Origin: Sphingomonas sp. Root720 | Lineage (GTDB): Bacteria > Pseudomonadota > Alphaproteobacteria > Sphingomonadales > Sphingomonadaceae | NCBI RefSeq assembly: GCF_001428605.1 | Contig: NZ_LMID01000013.1 | Location: forward strand, 349,042 to 413,041 | Length of the DNA: 64,000 bases | Direction: 5' to 3' | Part shown: one piece after another, positions 48,025-57,023 of the stretch | How the letters are laid out: each line of letters starts with the position of its first letter | Position numbering within the stretch: position 1 is the stretch's first letter | Program-made: the position numbers and the translations under genes | Notes under the pieces: generated by a model | Seen by the model: only the letters and a program-made list of their open reading frames with translations | What the model was told of the DNA's origin: nothing | Databases searched by the model: none

Positions 48025-48088
48025 CGGAAAACTGGGGGATATTGAGCACTGTCGGGGTGGGCGGTCTCTGAGGTTCGGGAGAGAAAGC

Positions 48089-48775
48089 ATGTTTCGATGG
48101 TTGGTTTCGGGTTTGGCGGTGGTGTCGGCGATGGGTCTCGCCGCCCCTGCCTCTGCCTATCTCTTCTGGGTGCAGCCCAATTTCACGGGGGGCCCGGTGG
48201 TCGGCGACGAACCGGGGCTCGGCCAGGCAATGCCGAAGGCGACGCCGGCCGAATTGAAGGCGCATCTGCTCTGGAACATGCGCGCGGGCCTCAACGTCGC
48301 GGCGCTGCAGTGCCAATTCTCCCCGATCCTGCTGACCGTCCCCAACTACAACGACTTGCTGTCGAAAAACTCGGCCGAGCTTAACGAGGCCTACAAGACG
48401 CTCGGCGCCTATTTCAAGCGGACGGGCGGCAAGACCTGGCAGAAGACCTTCGATGGCTACACCACCAGGACCTACAACGGTTTCTCGACGATGCACGCGC
48501 AGCTCGGCTTCTGCGAGACGGCGAGCGCGATCGGTCGCGAAGCGCGCAAGCTCGGGCGCGGCAAGCTGACCCAGCTGGCGGTCGACCGGATGCGCGAGTT
48601 CCGCAACAGCCTGGTCCCGGCCGGCGACATGATCCATGCCCGGCGCTTCATCTATGTGCCGATCCAGCCCATTTCCATGGACAAGGCCTGCTGGACCAAG
48701 AAGGACCAGTTCAAGGCCGCCTGCGCCCCCGTGGGCACGCGGCAGGCCAGCGCGCCCAGCGGGCGGACGGGCTAG
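48089..48775 (+). CDS. Hypothetical secreted protein
   Basis: A 228-residue protein; ATG behind CGGGAGAG. Signal peptide ends in ASA-Y (LAVVSAMGLAAPASA). The mature part starts YLFWVQPNFTGGPV and has helical segments with four cysteines (LQCQFSP, GFCETAS, KACWTKK, KAACAPV). I do not recognise a family. It has no close partners; the preceding small lipoprotein ends 64 bases before. Confidence 0.68.
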   Translation: MFRWLVSGLAVVSAMGLAAPASAYLFWVQPNFTGGPVVGDEPGLGQAMPKATPAELKAHLLWNMRAGLNVAALQCQFSPILLTVPNYNDLLSKNSAELNEAYKTLGAYFKRTGGKTWQKTFDGYTTRTYNGFSTMHAQLGFCETASAIGREARKLGRGKLTQLAVDRMREFRNSLVPAGDMIHARRFIYVPIQPISMDKACWTKKDQFKAACAPVGTRQASAPSGRTG

Positions 48776-48784
48776 GGATTTTCT

Positions 48785-48814
48785 CCCTCATCCCGGCTTC
48801 CGTCGGGATGAGGG
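48785..48814. terminator. Bidirectional hairpin between convergent genes
   Basis: CCCTCATCCCG and CGGGATGAGGG form a perfect 11-bp stem with an 8-base loop, between the secreted-protein gene and queE. There is no clear T tract on either strand. It may be a terminator or a REP-type unit. Confidence 0.55.
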
Positions 48815-48824
48815 CCGTTGTCTG

Positions 48825-49457
48825 TCAGCGGATTCCCACCACCTTGTGGGTCTGAGTGGACAGCCGCCATTTCGGATGATCCATCACGAAGGCGATCACC
48901 GCCGCGCGCGCATCGGCCAGCTCGGGTCCGTCCATCGGCTGGAGCAGGAAATGGCCGAAGTCCCAGTCCTCCAGCGCCAGGGGATCGATCCCCGGCTGCG
49001 GCCAGACCAGCTTCAGCTCGTCGCCGCGCCGCAGCACCACGTCGGTGCCGGCCTTGGGACTTACACAGATCCAGTCGATCCCCGCCGGCGCCTGCTGGGT
49101 GCCGTTCGTCTCGACCGCGATCTCGAAGCCGCGCGCCTTCAGCGCGGCCACCAGCGCGTCGTCGACCTGGAGCAGCGGTTCGCCTCCGGTCATGACGATG
49201 AAGGGGCCGGGCACGTCGCCCCACATCGCCAGCGCCGCGTCGGCGAGCGCATCGGCGTCGCGGTAGCGCCCGCCATTGTCGCCATCGAGCCCGACGAAAT
49301 CGGTGTCGCAGAAACGGCACTGCGCCTCGGCGCGATCCTCTTCGCGCCCGCTCCAGAGATTGCATCCCGCGAAACGCAGGAAGACCGCCCGGCGGCCGAC
49401 CTGCACCCCTTCGCCCTGCAGGGTCAGGAACATCTCCTTCACGGCATAGCTGCCCAT
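48825..49457 (-). CDS. queE: 7-carboxy-7-deazaguanine synthase QueE
   Basis: A 210-residue radical SAM enzyme. The [4Fe-4S] cluster motif is a non-standard C-x14-C-x2-C: CNLWSGREEDRAEAQCRFC, the longer spacing of one QueE subtype. The GGEPLLQ and VETNGTQ segments bind SAM. It makes 7-carboxy-7-deazaguanine for queuosine synthesis. Its ATG overlaps the queC stop (ATGA). Confidence 0.94.
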   Translation of the reverse strand: MGSYAVKEMFLTLQGEGVQVGRRAVFLRFAGCNLWSGREEDRAEAQCRFCDTDFVGLDGDNGGRYRDADALADAALAMWGDVPGPFIVMTGGEPLLQVDDALVAALKARGFEIAVETNGTQQAPAGIDWICVSPKAGTDVVLRRGDELKLVWPQPGIDPLALEDWDFGHFLLQPMDGPELADARAAVIAFVMDHPKWRLSTQTHKVVGIR

Positions 49458-50149
49458 CAGGCGTAGACCGTCGGATCGGGGAGCCCGGCCTCGGCGAAGC
49501 CCTTGGCGCGCAGCCGGCAGCTGTCGCACAGCCCGCAGTGCCGGCCGTCGGGCGTCGGATCGTAGCAAGACCAGCTCATCCCGGCGTCGAGACCGAGCCG
49601 GGCCGCCTCGCGGGCGATGTCGGCCTTGGTCATGTGCTGGAGCGGCGCGTGGATGGTGAAGCCCTGCCCCTCCACCCCCATCCGGGTCGCCAGGTCGGCG
49701 AGGTGCTGGAAGGCGGCGATGAACTCGGGCCGGCAATCGGGATAGCCCGAATAGTCGAGCGCGTTGACGCCGAGGAAGATGTCGCGCGCGCCGGTCGCTT
49801 CGGCGAAACCCAGCGCCAGCGACAGGAAGATCGTGTTGCGCGCGGGAACATAGGTCGATGGGATGCCGGGCATCACCCCGTCCTTCGGCACGTCGATGTC
49901 GTCGGTCAGCGACGAGCCGCCGAAGGCACGCAGGTTGAGCGGCAGGGTGACGTGCCGATCGATCCGCAGCGCCGCCGCGACCCGCTTCGCCGCCTCGAGC
50001 TCGACCCGGTGGCGCTGGTTATAGTCGATCGTCAGCGCCGCGAGCCGGAACCCCTGCTCGCGGGCGATGCCGCCGGATACCATCGAGTCGAGGCCGCCCG
50101 ACAGCAGCACGATCGCGCGGCGGCCTTCCTTGTTCGCAATGTCAGACAT
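49457..50149 (-). CDS. queC: 7-cyano-7-deazaguanine synthase QueC
   Basis: A 230-residue QueC with the PP-loop LLSGGLDSM and zinc cysteines in SWSCYDP and HCGLCDSC. It converts CDG to preQ0 with ATP and ammonia. It leads a two-gene queuosine unit with queE; queD and queF are not in the window. Confidence 0.95.
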   Translation of the reverse strand: MSDIANKEGRRAIVLLSGGLDSMVSGGIAREQGFRLAALTIDYNQRHRVELEAAKRVAAALRIDRHVTLPLNLRAFGGSSLTDDIDVPKDGVMPGIPSTYVPARNTIFLSLALGFAEATGARDIFLGVNALDYSGYPDCRPEFIAAFQHLADLATRMGVEGQGFTIHAPLQHMTKADIAREAARLGLDAGMSWSCYDPTPDGRHCGLCDSCRLRAKGFAEAGLPDPTVYA

Positions 50150-50287
50150 GTCCCGCGCTTAGGCGATTTTCGCGGCCGGCGAAAGATGAACGCCCCTCGC
50201 GCGGACGGTAAACGAAAAAGGGAATGGAAAACGCGGCCGATACGATATGGTCGATCGAGGTCGGGGAACGGCCGTTAGGGGAATGCG

Positions 50288-51070
50288 ATGACCTATTGTG
50301 TGGGCATAATGCTCCGTCAGGGGCTGATCATGGTCGCCGATACCCGGACCAACGCCGGGATCGACAATATCTCCACCTATCGGAAGCTGCACGTGCTGGC
50401 GGACGCCAAGGACAGCTTCATCGTCGCGGCGAGCGCGGGCAACCTGTCGGTGACGCAGCTGGTGCTCGGCATGCTGGCCGAGGGGCTTCCATCGCGCGAT
50501 CCCGACGATGGGCCCCGCAAGGTCGAGCATATGCCGAGCATGTTCCAGGCCGCCCAGCTCGTCGGAGAGGCGGTCATGGCGGCGGGGGCGCAGCTCAAGC
50601 CCGCCCTCCACGCGGCGGGTGTGGCGTCGGGGATCTCGCTGTTGCTCGGCGGGCGGATCGGCGGCGGTCCGCTCAAGCTGTTCCTGATCTACGATGCCGG
50701 CAATTTCATCGAGTGCCAGCCCGACAGCCCGTTCTTCCAGATCGGCGCCTGCCAATATGGCAAGCCGATCCTCGACCGGGCGATGAATTACGACAGCACG
50801 ATCGACGAAGCGGTGAAGGTGGCGCTGCTGTCGTTCGACTCGACGATCCGGTCGGACAAGTCGGTCGGCCTGCCCTTCGACGTGATGGTGTTCCGCAACG
50901 ATCCCCAACTGCCGATCATCAAGCGGCGGATCGAGCCCGACGACGCCTATATGCGCAATCTGTCGAACCGCTGGTCGATGCTGCTCAACGAATCGCGCGC
51001 AGCGATCCCCGATCCGCCCTTCCTCAGCGAAGACGGCGACGGCGTGGTGGAGCTGAAGTCGGCGGGGTGA
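50288..51070 (+). CDS. Anbu, proteasome-like peptidase
   Basis: A 260-residue proteasome-related protein of the Anbu type: MTYCVGIML with catalytic Thr after Met, VADTRTNAGIDNISTYRKL and later SVGLPFDVMVFRND. Anbu forms ring-like assemblies with an N-terminal nucleophile fold. It is usually clustered with transglutaminase-like, alpha-E and circularly permuted ATP-grasp genes; none is adjacent here. It is divergent from queC, with 138 bases between. Confidence 0.9.
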   Translation: MTYCVGIMLRQGLIMVADTRTNAGIDNISTYRKLHVLADAKDSFIVAASAGNLSVTQLVLGMLAEGLPSRDPDDGPRKVEHMPSMFQAAQLVGEAVMAAGAQLKPALHAAGVASGISLLLGGRIGGGPLKLFLIYDAGNFIECQPDSPFFQIGACQYGKPILDRAMNYDSTIDEAVKVALLSFDSTIRSDKSVGLPFDVMVFRNDPQLPIIKRRIEPDDAYMRNLSNRWSMLLNESRAAIPDPPFLSEDGDGVVELKSAG

Positions 51071-51103
51071 CGCCTGCCGTGCGTCCGGAGCCCGGCGCCG
51101 AGC

Positions 51104-51130
51104 AAAAAAAGGGCCGCCCGAGAGCGGCCC
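51104..51130 (-). terminator. Intrinsic terminator, minus strand
   Basis: Read on the minus strand, GGGCCGC and GCGGCCC form a 7-bp stem followed by seven T. It lies about 170 bases after the gene ending at 51298 and 34 bases past the Anbu stop, so it ends the minus-strand transcript. Confidence 0.75.
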
Positions 51131-51297
51131 AGTGAGGCCATACAGCCTGCTAAGGGAGGAAAATGTGCCCAAAAGGGGAAGGCACGTCCTCTCCATATAG
51201 GAAGAGGGTTAAACAAAGCATTAACCACCGGACATGCATGCGGGCCTGGGCGATTCGACGCCGGGCGAATCGTACCGCCCGTGGTCGGGCAGCGGAA

Positions 51298-51762
51298 TCA
51301 GCGCTGGCGAGCCGCCGACTGTGCGCCGCAGGGACCGATGCGGCGGGCCTCGACGGTATAGTCGAACGGCGCATTGCGCGAGATGCCCTGGGTCTGGATC
51401 ACCGCCGTGCGCGGCGTTTCCACCCGCACCGTGGTGCGCCCCCACCCGGCGCCCTGGCAGCTGTAATGAACCGTGGAGCTTTTCGGATCATTGGCGATCA
51501 CGAAGCGCGAGCAGCCGAGCTGCTCATGCTCGACCTGTACCAGGCTGATCGGATCGGCGACGCAGATCTGTCGCGGCGACCGGCCCTTGACGTCGAGCTG
51601 CCACAGCCCGGCTTCGAGCTGGTTGAGCGCCGCGAGCGACATCGGCGCGCCGGTTCCGCCCGGCGGCGGCACGGGCTCCGACCTGGCCGCCTGCGCGGCC
51701 ATGCCCGCCATCAATCCCGCCATCAGCACCGCCCGACCGCCATGCCACACCAAAGCCATCAT
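51298..51762 (-). CDS. DUF3617-like secreted protein
   Basis: A 154-residue protein, tandem ATGs (MMALVW) after GTGAGG. A signal peptide (RAVLMAGLMAGMAAQAARS) is followed by LEAGLWQLDVKG, a cysteine pair (ICVADP, LGCSRF) and YSCQGAGWGRTTVRVETP. The pattern is like the DUF3617 family of alphaproteobacteria, function unknown. The downstream 230 bases hold the terminator at 51104-51130. Confidence 0.72.
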   Translation of the reverse strand: MMALVWHGGRAVLMAGLMAGMAAQAARSEPVPPPGGTGAPMSLAALNQLEAGLWQLDVKGRSPRQICVADPISLVQVEHEQLGCSRFVIANDPKSSTVHYSCQGAGWGRTTVRVETPRTAVIQTQGISRNAPFDYTVEARRIGPCGAQSAARQR

Positions 51763-51927
51763 ATGCCTCACGCCCTCTTCAGGCGCCCCCGATCCCCCGA
51801 TCATCGTCGCCAGACCATCGTCCTTCGACCAACCGTCAATACATCAAGACCGGTGAAACCGCTTCCTGAAGAATGCTGAGTTCCTGTTGCAGAAATGCGG
51901 AAATTCCGGCTGATTCGTCGCAGCGGC

Positions 51928-52827
51928 TCAAATCGAATCGAGCGCCAATGAAAAGCGGCTCGCGCAGAACTCGCAATCGACGTGAATTTCTCCCCGATCG
52001 TCGGCCATTTCGGCGCGTTCGTCGGGCGGGAAGCGCAGGATCACCGACCGGATATGGTCGGGATCGCAGCGGCAGCCCCGCGACAGCGCGATACCGGAAT
52101 AGGTGCGGACCTCGTCCTCGTTGAACAAACGCCACAGGATCGTCTCGAACGGCAGGTCGGGGTCGGCGAGTTCCTCGGACGTCACCGTCTGCGCCAGCGC
52201 CTCGACATGTTCCCATTCGGGATGATCGAGCCGGGTATGGATGCGGTCACGCCCCTCCTCGCCTTCGGGCAGGTGCTGGACGAGCAGGCCGCCCGCGACA
52301 TGGCGGCCGTCGGCCGACCGCCGGCTGGCCAGACGGACGAGGCTGGGCAGCTGCTCGGACTGGCTGAAATAGGCTTCGGCGGCCTCGGCGAGCGAACCGC
52401 CCTCGAGCGGCACGATCCCCTGGTAGCGCTCGCCGGTCACCGCCTGGTCGAAGGTGATCGCCAGATAGCCCCGGCCGAACAGCGCGAACAGCGAGGGATC
52501 GGTGGGGATTTCGGCCAGCCGTTCCGGGTCGTGGCGGATATAGCCGCGCAGCTCACCGTTCCTGTAGTCGGCGACCAGCAGTTCGATCGCGCCGCCGTCG
52601 GCCTGCGCCTGCAGCGTCAGCTGCCCCTCGTCATGCTTCAGGGTCGAACCGAGCAGCGCGGCAAGCACGATCGCCTCCGCCAGCAGCTTCTCCACCGCCG
52701 GCGGATAGCCATGGGCGCCGAGCACGGCGTCGAGCACCGGGCCCAACCGGACGAGGCGGCCGCGGGCATGGCGTTCGGGAATGGCGAAGCCCAGCGCGGT
52801 GTCGATGATCTGGATGTCGGACGTCAC
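51928..52827 (-). CDS. hslO: Redox-regulated chaperone Hsp33
   Basis: A 299-residue Hsp33; GTG start with no strong site. The C-terminal zinc redox switch is intact: SRGCRCDPDH (CxC) and DCEFCASR (CxxC). The N-terminal dimer domain carries HDEGQLTLQAQADG. It holds unfolding proteins during oxidative stress. It follows argF with 136 bases between and may be in its transcript. Confidence 0.94.
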   Translation of the reverse strand: MTSDIQIIDTALGFAIPERHARGRLVRLGPVLDAVLGAHGYPPAVEKLLAEAIVLAALLGSTLKHDEGQLTLQAQADGGAIELLVADYRNGELRGYIRHDPERLAEIPTDPSLFALFGRGYLAITFDQAVTGERYQGIVPLEGGSLAEAAEAYFSQSEQLPSLVRLASRRSADGRHVAGGLLVQHLPEGEEGRDRIHTRLDHPEWEHVEALAQTVTSEELADPDLPFETILWRLFNEDEVRTYSGIALSRGCRCDPDHIRSVILRFPPDERAEMADDRGEIHVDCEFCASRFSLALDSI

Positions 52828-52963
52828 AATCTACCCCATCGTCGCCCCGAACGCGTTTCGGGGCCATGCTTCACGCGCATCGTCCGTGACGACGATGGGT
52901 GGATACCGAAACAAGGTCAGCATGACCGGCGGCTATTTCAAGCCTGTCCGTCGGCCTTGGCGG

Positions 52964-53893
52964 TCAGCCCAGCTTGCCGAGGCACCAGAGCAGTACCGCC
53001 TTCTGGGCATGGAGGCGATTTTCCGCCTCGTCCCAGATCAGCGACTGCGGCCCGTCGATGACCGCATCGACCACCTCCTCGCCGCGGTGCGCGGGGAGAC
53101 AGTGGAGGAAGGCGGCATCGGAAGCGGCCAGCGCCATCTTCGCCGCGTCGACCTGGTACGGCATCATCGCCGCCAGCTTCGCCTCGGCATGGGCCTGGCC
53201 CATCGATATCCAGGTGTCGGTGACGACGATGTCGGCGCCGCGCACCGCCTCGACCGGATCGCGCGACAGCAGGATCTCGCCGCCGCGCGCGCGCGCATCG
53301 GCCAGCACCGCCGGATCGGGATCATAGCCGTCGGGACAGCCGATTCGCACCGGAAAGCCGAGCAGGCTGCCCGCCTCCACGATCGAATGGAGCACGTTGT
53401 TGCCGTCGCCCAGCCACGCCCAGCCGAGCCCGTCCACGCGCCCCTTATGCTCGAGGACCGTCTGCAGGTCGGCCATGATCTGGCACGGATGCGACCGGTC
53501 GGTCAGCCCGTTGATCACCGGCACGTCGGCATGCTTCGCGAGGTCGACCGCCTTCTGGTGATCGTCGGTGCGGATCATGATCGCGTCGACATAGCGGCTG
53601 AGCACATGCGCGGTATCGGCGATCGTCTCGCCGCGGCCGAGCTGCATGCCGCCCGAATCCATCACGATCGTCGTACCGCCGAGCTGGCGCATCGCCATGT
53701 CGAACGACACGCGGGTCCGCGTCGAGTTCTTCTCGAAGATCATCGCCAGCGTATGGCCGGCGAGCGGCGCATCGCGGTCGGGGGTGCCCTTGGGCAGGCC
53801 GGCCCTGGCCTTCTTCCGGGAAACCGCTTCGTCGAGCATCAGCCGGATGCCGGCGGCGCCGGCGTCGGCGAGGTCGAGGAACCGCCGGGTCAC
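52964..53893 (-). CDS. argF: Ornithine carbamoyltransferase
   Basis: A 309-residue OTCase. Start is GTG overlapping the argD stop (GTGA); the upstream extension is rejected. Carbamoyl-phosphate motif STRTR, HPCQ, and catalytic [11 protein letters not shown] are present. It makes citrulline in arginine synthesis. The pair argD-argF is a common alphaproteobacterial operon. Confidence 0.96.
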   Translation of the reverse strand: MTRRFLDLADAGAAGIRLMLDEAVSRKKARAGLPKGTPDRDAPLAGHTLAMIFEKNSTRTRVSFDMAMRQLGGTTIVMDSGGMQLGRGETIADTAHVLSRYVDAIMIRTDDHQKAVDLAKHADVPVINGLTDRSHPCQIMADLQTVLEHKGRVDGLGWAWLGDGNNVLHSIVEAGSLLGFPVRIGCPDGYDPDPAVLADARARGGEILLSRDPVEAVRGADIVVTDTWISMGQAHAEAKLAAMMPYQVDAAKMALAASDAAFLHCLPAHRGEEVVDAVIDGPQSLIWDEAENRLHAQKAVLLWCLGKLG

Positions 53894-55080
53894 GCCGAGG
53901 GCTCGTACGTCCGCGCCCCCGCCGAGAGCTTCTCGATGCATTCGGCGATATGGCTGTCCTCGATCACCAGCGGGGGCAGGATGCGGACGACATTGTCGCC
54001 CGCCGCCACCGTCAGCAGCCCGTGATTGTCGCGCAGATGCGCGACGAAGCCGCGCGCCTCGACCGCGTCCTTCAGCTTGATGCCGATCATCAGGCCCAGG
54101 CCGCGCACGCTGTCGAACACGCCGTCATGGTTGGGGATGAGTTGCTCGATCGCCTGGCGCAGGCGGTCGCCGGTCGCCCGGACATTGGCGAGGAATTCGT
54201 CGTTGACCGCGACCTTGAAGACCGCCTCGCCCGCCGCCATCGCGAGCGGGTTGCCGCCGTAGGTCGAGCCGTGCGTGCCGACCACCATGCCCTTCGCCGC
54301 TTCCTCGGTAGCGAGGCAGGCGCCGAGCGGGAAGCCGCCAGCAATGCCCTTGGCGACCGCCATGATGTCGGGCGTGATGCCGTAATGCTCATGCGCGAAG
54401 AAGGCGCCGGTCCGGCAATAGCCGCACTGGACCTCGTCGAGGATCAGCAGCAGGCCCCGCTCGTCGCAGATCTCGCGCAGGCCCCTGAGAAACTCGGGCT
54501 TCGACGGGGTCATGCCGCCCTCGCCCTGCACCGGCTCGACCAGGAAGCCCGCCGTGCCGGCGTCGACCGCCGCCCGTGCGGCCTCGAGATCGTTGAACGG
54601 CACCACCTCGAAGCCCGGCAGCAGCGGCTCGAAGCCGTCGCGCATCTTGGCCTGGTTGGTCGCCGAGATCGTGCCCAGCGTCCGCCCGTGGAAGGCGTTC
54701 GAAAAGCTGATGATCTTGGTCCGCTCGGGATTGCCGTTCACATAATGATAGCGGCGCGCGGTCTTGATCGCGCACTCGACCGCCTCGGCGCCCGAATTGG
54801 TGAAGAACACCGTGTCGGCGAAGGTCTTGTCGACCAGCTTCTGCGCGAACGCCTCGCCCTGCGGACTGCCGTAGAGGTTCGAGGTGTGCATCAGCGTCGC
54901 CGCCTGGTCGGCGATCGCCTTGACCAGCTCGGGATGGCCGTGACCGAGGATATTGACCGCGATGCCGCTGGCGAAGTCCAGGTAGCGCTCGCCGCGCTCG
55001 CCGATGAGATAGCAGCCTTCGCCTCGCACCGGACGCACGCCGCACCGCGGATAAACCGGCATGAGCGGGGTGATGGTCAT
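53890..55080 (-). CDS. argD: Acetylornithine/succinyldiaminopimelate aminotransferase
   Basis: A 396-residue class III aminotransferase. PLP lysine in [27 protein letters not shown] and [19 protein letters not shown] are conserved. It is the lead gene of argD-argF, preceded by the leader at 55077-55187. The aspartate/lysine biosynthetic role is also possible. Confidence 0.95.
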   Translation of the reverse strand: MTITPLMPVYPRCGVRPVRGEGCYLIGERGERYLDFASGIAVNILGHGHPELVKAIADQAATLMHTSNLYGSPQGEAFAQKLVDKTFADTVFFTNSGAEAVECAIKTARRYHYVNGNPERTKIISFSNAFHGRTLGTISATNQAKMRDGFEPLLPGFEVVPFNDLEAARAAVDAGTAGFLVEPVQGEGGMTPSKPEFLRGLREICDERGLLLILDEVQCGYCRTGAFFAHEHYGITPDIMAVAKGIAGGFPLGACLATEEAAKGMVVGTHGSTYGGNPLAMAAGEAVFKVAVNDEFLANVRATGDRLRQAIEQLIPNHDGVFDSVRGLGLMIGIKLKDAVEARGFVAHLRDNHGLLTVAAGDNVVRILPPLVIEDSHIAECIEKLSAGARTYEPSA

Positions 55081-55187
55081 GGCAAAAACTCCCTTTTCCT
55101 CTCGATCGGCCTGAACAAGCTCCGAAACGCAAAAAGGCGGCCCTCCCGGCCGCCTGTCGGAGCGAGCATATAGTCGTGCGGCGTCAT
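55077..55187 (-). CDS. Candidate leader peptide overlapping an attenuator-like hairpin, upstream of argD
   Basis: A 36-residue frame starting MTPHDYMLAPTGGREGR and ending in the argD start (its TGA overlaps that ATG). It has six Arg, several encoded by AGG. Inside it is an intrinsic terminator shape on the minus strand (AGGCGGCC, GGGAG, GGCCGCCT, then four T; 55131-55155), wrapped by an outer stem GCTCCGA/TCGGAGC (55119-55125 with 55157-55163). Whether the peptide is translated is unproven, and the start has a weak site. Confidence 0.4.
   Translation of the reverse strand: MTPHDYMLAPTGGREGRLFAFRSLFRPIERKREFLP
55131..55155 (-). terminator. Terminator-like hairpin in the argD leader
   Basis: An 8-bp perfect stem with a GGGAG loop and T tract, 50 bases ahead of the argD ATG. 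An alternative outer stem could compete in part. It suggests transcription attenuation of argD-argF-hslO. Confidence 0.6.
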
Positions 55188-55284
55188 GCTCGTCAAACGC
55201 TTCGTCGCATCATTGTGGGATGGATCCGCACAATCGGCTAAAAGCCCCGAAAATCCATAGAGAATCATCCATTCGGGGTCGTCG

Positions 55285-56292
55285 ATGCGTCGCCTGTTGG
55301 CCTTGTCATTGCTTGCTTCGCCATTGCTTGCTTGGGTCCAGCCGCTCGCGGCGCAGCCCGTCACCCTGTCGCCGGTCTTCGGCACCGAATTGCGCTACGA
55401 GCAATATGCCGCCGATCGCCTGCTCGGCGGTGAGGATGCGATCCTCTTCCGCGCGCGGCCCGGCGTCGCGCTATCGTCCGGGCCCTGGTCGTTCGACGCG
55501 ATCAGCGCCGCCGCGATCGAGGTGCGCCGCGATGCGAGCGGCGCGGCGACGAGGCCCCCGATGCGGCCCGACGCCATCCAGCTCGGCGAACTCAAGCTGC
55601 AATATAGCGGACTCCCCCGGACCGCGATCAGCCTCGGGCGGCAGCGTCTCGGCATCGCCGACGTGGCCATCACCGGCGATCGCGACGGCGAGCAGACGTT
55701 CGACGCCGCCCGGCTGCGCTGGTCCGGCATGCCGGGTTTCAGCGCCGACCTCGCTTATGCGTGGGCGAGCAGCAGCCTGTGGGCAGCCGATGTCGGGCCC
55801 CTGCCCGTCAACGTGCCGGGCGAGAATATCTTCGCGCAGCTGAGCTGGACCAACGGGATCGGCACCCTCAGCGGCTACGCCTATCAGATCGACCAGCGCA
55901 ATGCCGCCGGCGACGACTTCCGCCTGCTCAACCAGGTCTATGGCGCACGCTTCAGCGGCAGCCGGCGGGTCGGGCAGGACATCAGGCTCGGCTATTCGCT
56001 GGGCTATGTCCGCCAGACCGGCGCACTCGCCAACGCGACCGGCGGCGCCCCCACCTATTGGCAAATGGGCAGCGATTTCGACCTGGGCGAACTCGCCTCC
56101 ACCCGGACCAGCTACCGGCGCTTCGCCGCCAACGGCATCAGCACGCTCAACGGCGACAAGCTGACAGTGGCGACGAGCGCGACGCGCGGCCCCCTGACGA
56201 TCGGCGCGACCTATAGCGATTTCCGTCCGATCGCCGACACCCGCGCCATCTCCACCCGGGACCTGCGCGTCTCGCTCGGGCTCACCTTCTAG
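55285..56292 (+). CDS. Outer-membrane porin-like beta-barrel protein
   Basis: A 335-residue protein with a signal peptide (LLALSLLASPLLAWVQPLAAQ). The rest is amphipathic beta strands ending DLRVSLGLTF with terminal Phe, a BAM signal. It resembles alginate-export/AlgE-like porins. The substrate is unknown. It is divergent from argD. Confidence 0.78.
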   Translation: MRRLLALSLLASPLLAWVQPLAAQPVTLSPVFGTELRYEQYAADRLLGGEDAILFRARPGVALSSGPWSFDAISAAAIEVRRDASGAATRPPMRPDAIQLGELKLQYSGLPRTAISLGRQRLGIADVAITGDRDGEQTFDAARLRWSGMPGFSADLAYAWASSSLWAADVGPLPVNVPGENIFAQLSWTNGIGTLSGYAYQIDQRNAAGDDFRLLNQVYGARFSGSRRVGQDIRLGYSLGYVRQTGALANATGGAPTYWQMGSDFDLGELASTRTSYRRFAANGISTLNGDKLTVATSATRGPLTIGATYSDFRPIADTRAISTRDLRVSLGLTF

Positions 56293-56456
56293 ACGGCCGC
56301 ATCGGCCACCCGCCGGTGCGGCCGGGACGAGCTGCGGATCGCTCGGCAGAAATTGCCCGCGACCGCCCATCCGGAAAATCCAACCGCTCGCATCGACGGA
56401 CGGAGCCACGGACCGGCCAACGTCGTTGCCCTTCCGCACCTCAACCCGGGAGAGCG

Positions 56457-56885
56457 ATGATGATTCCCGAAGCCGATGACGCACCCGATGCCGCTCATGT
56501 CGGCGGATGCCTGTGCGGCGCGATCCGCTACCGGCTGGCGAGCGAGCCGGTCGACCCCGGCTATTGCCATTGCCGCATGTGCCAGCGATTCAGCGGGGCG
56601 CCGGTGATGGCCTTCGCCTCGGTGCCGCTGCCCGACTTCCGCATCGAGAAAGGCGATCCGGTTCGCGTCCGGTCGTCCAGCGTCGGTGAACGCTGGTTCT
56701 GCGGCGACTGCGGCAGCTCCCTCGCCATGTGGGTCGATCATGCGCCCGACATGCTCGACTTCGCGACGGTGTCGCTCGACGATCCGACCTGGCTGCCACC
56801 CGCCTTCCACATCTGGCGCGAAAGCCGGATCGGCTGGTTCGATACGATCGATGCGCTGCCGCGCCATGAACGGGAACGGCCCTAA
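56457..56885 (+). CDS. GFA/CENP-V family zinc protein
   Basis: A 142-residue protein of the glutathione-dependent formaldehyde-activating (GFA) family. Zinc-binding motifs are GGCLCGAIRY, CHCRMCQRFSG and FCGDCGSS. Most members have no proven formaldehyde activity, so function is open. Tandem ATGs at 56457 and 56460; GGGAGAG upstream. Confidence 0.87.
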   Translation: MMIPEADDAPDAAHVGGCLCGAIRYRLASEPVDPGYCHCRMCQRFSGAPVMAFASVPLPDFRIEKGDPVRVRSSSVGERWFCGDCGSSLAMWVDHAPDMLDFATVSLDDPTWLPPAFHIWRESRIGWFDTIDALPRHERERP

Positions 56886-57023
56886 ACCGCGGCGCGCACG
56901 TCGGGGATCGCCGGCGACATACGCCCCCTTCCCATCGGCTGAGCGCGTCTGGGACGGCCGACACGCATTTCCGAGGCTGATTTTCTTGCCGCATCGGGCC
57001 GTGCCCGCTAAGGGCCGCCGGTC

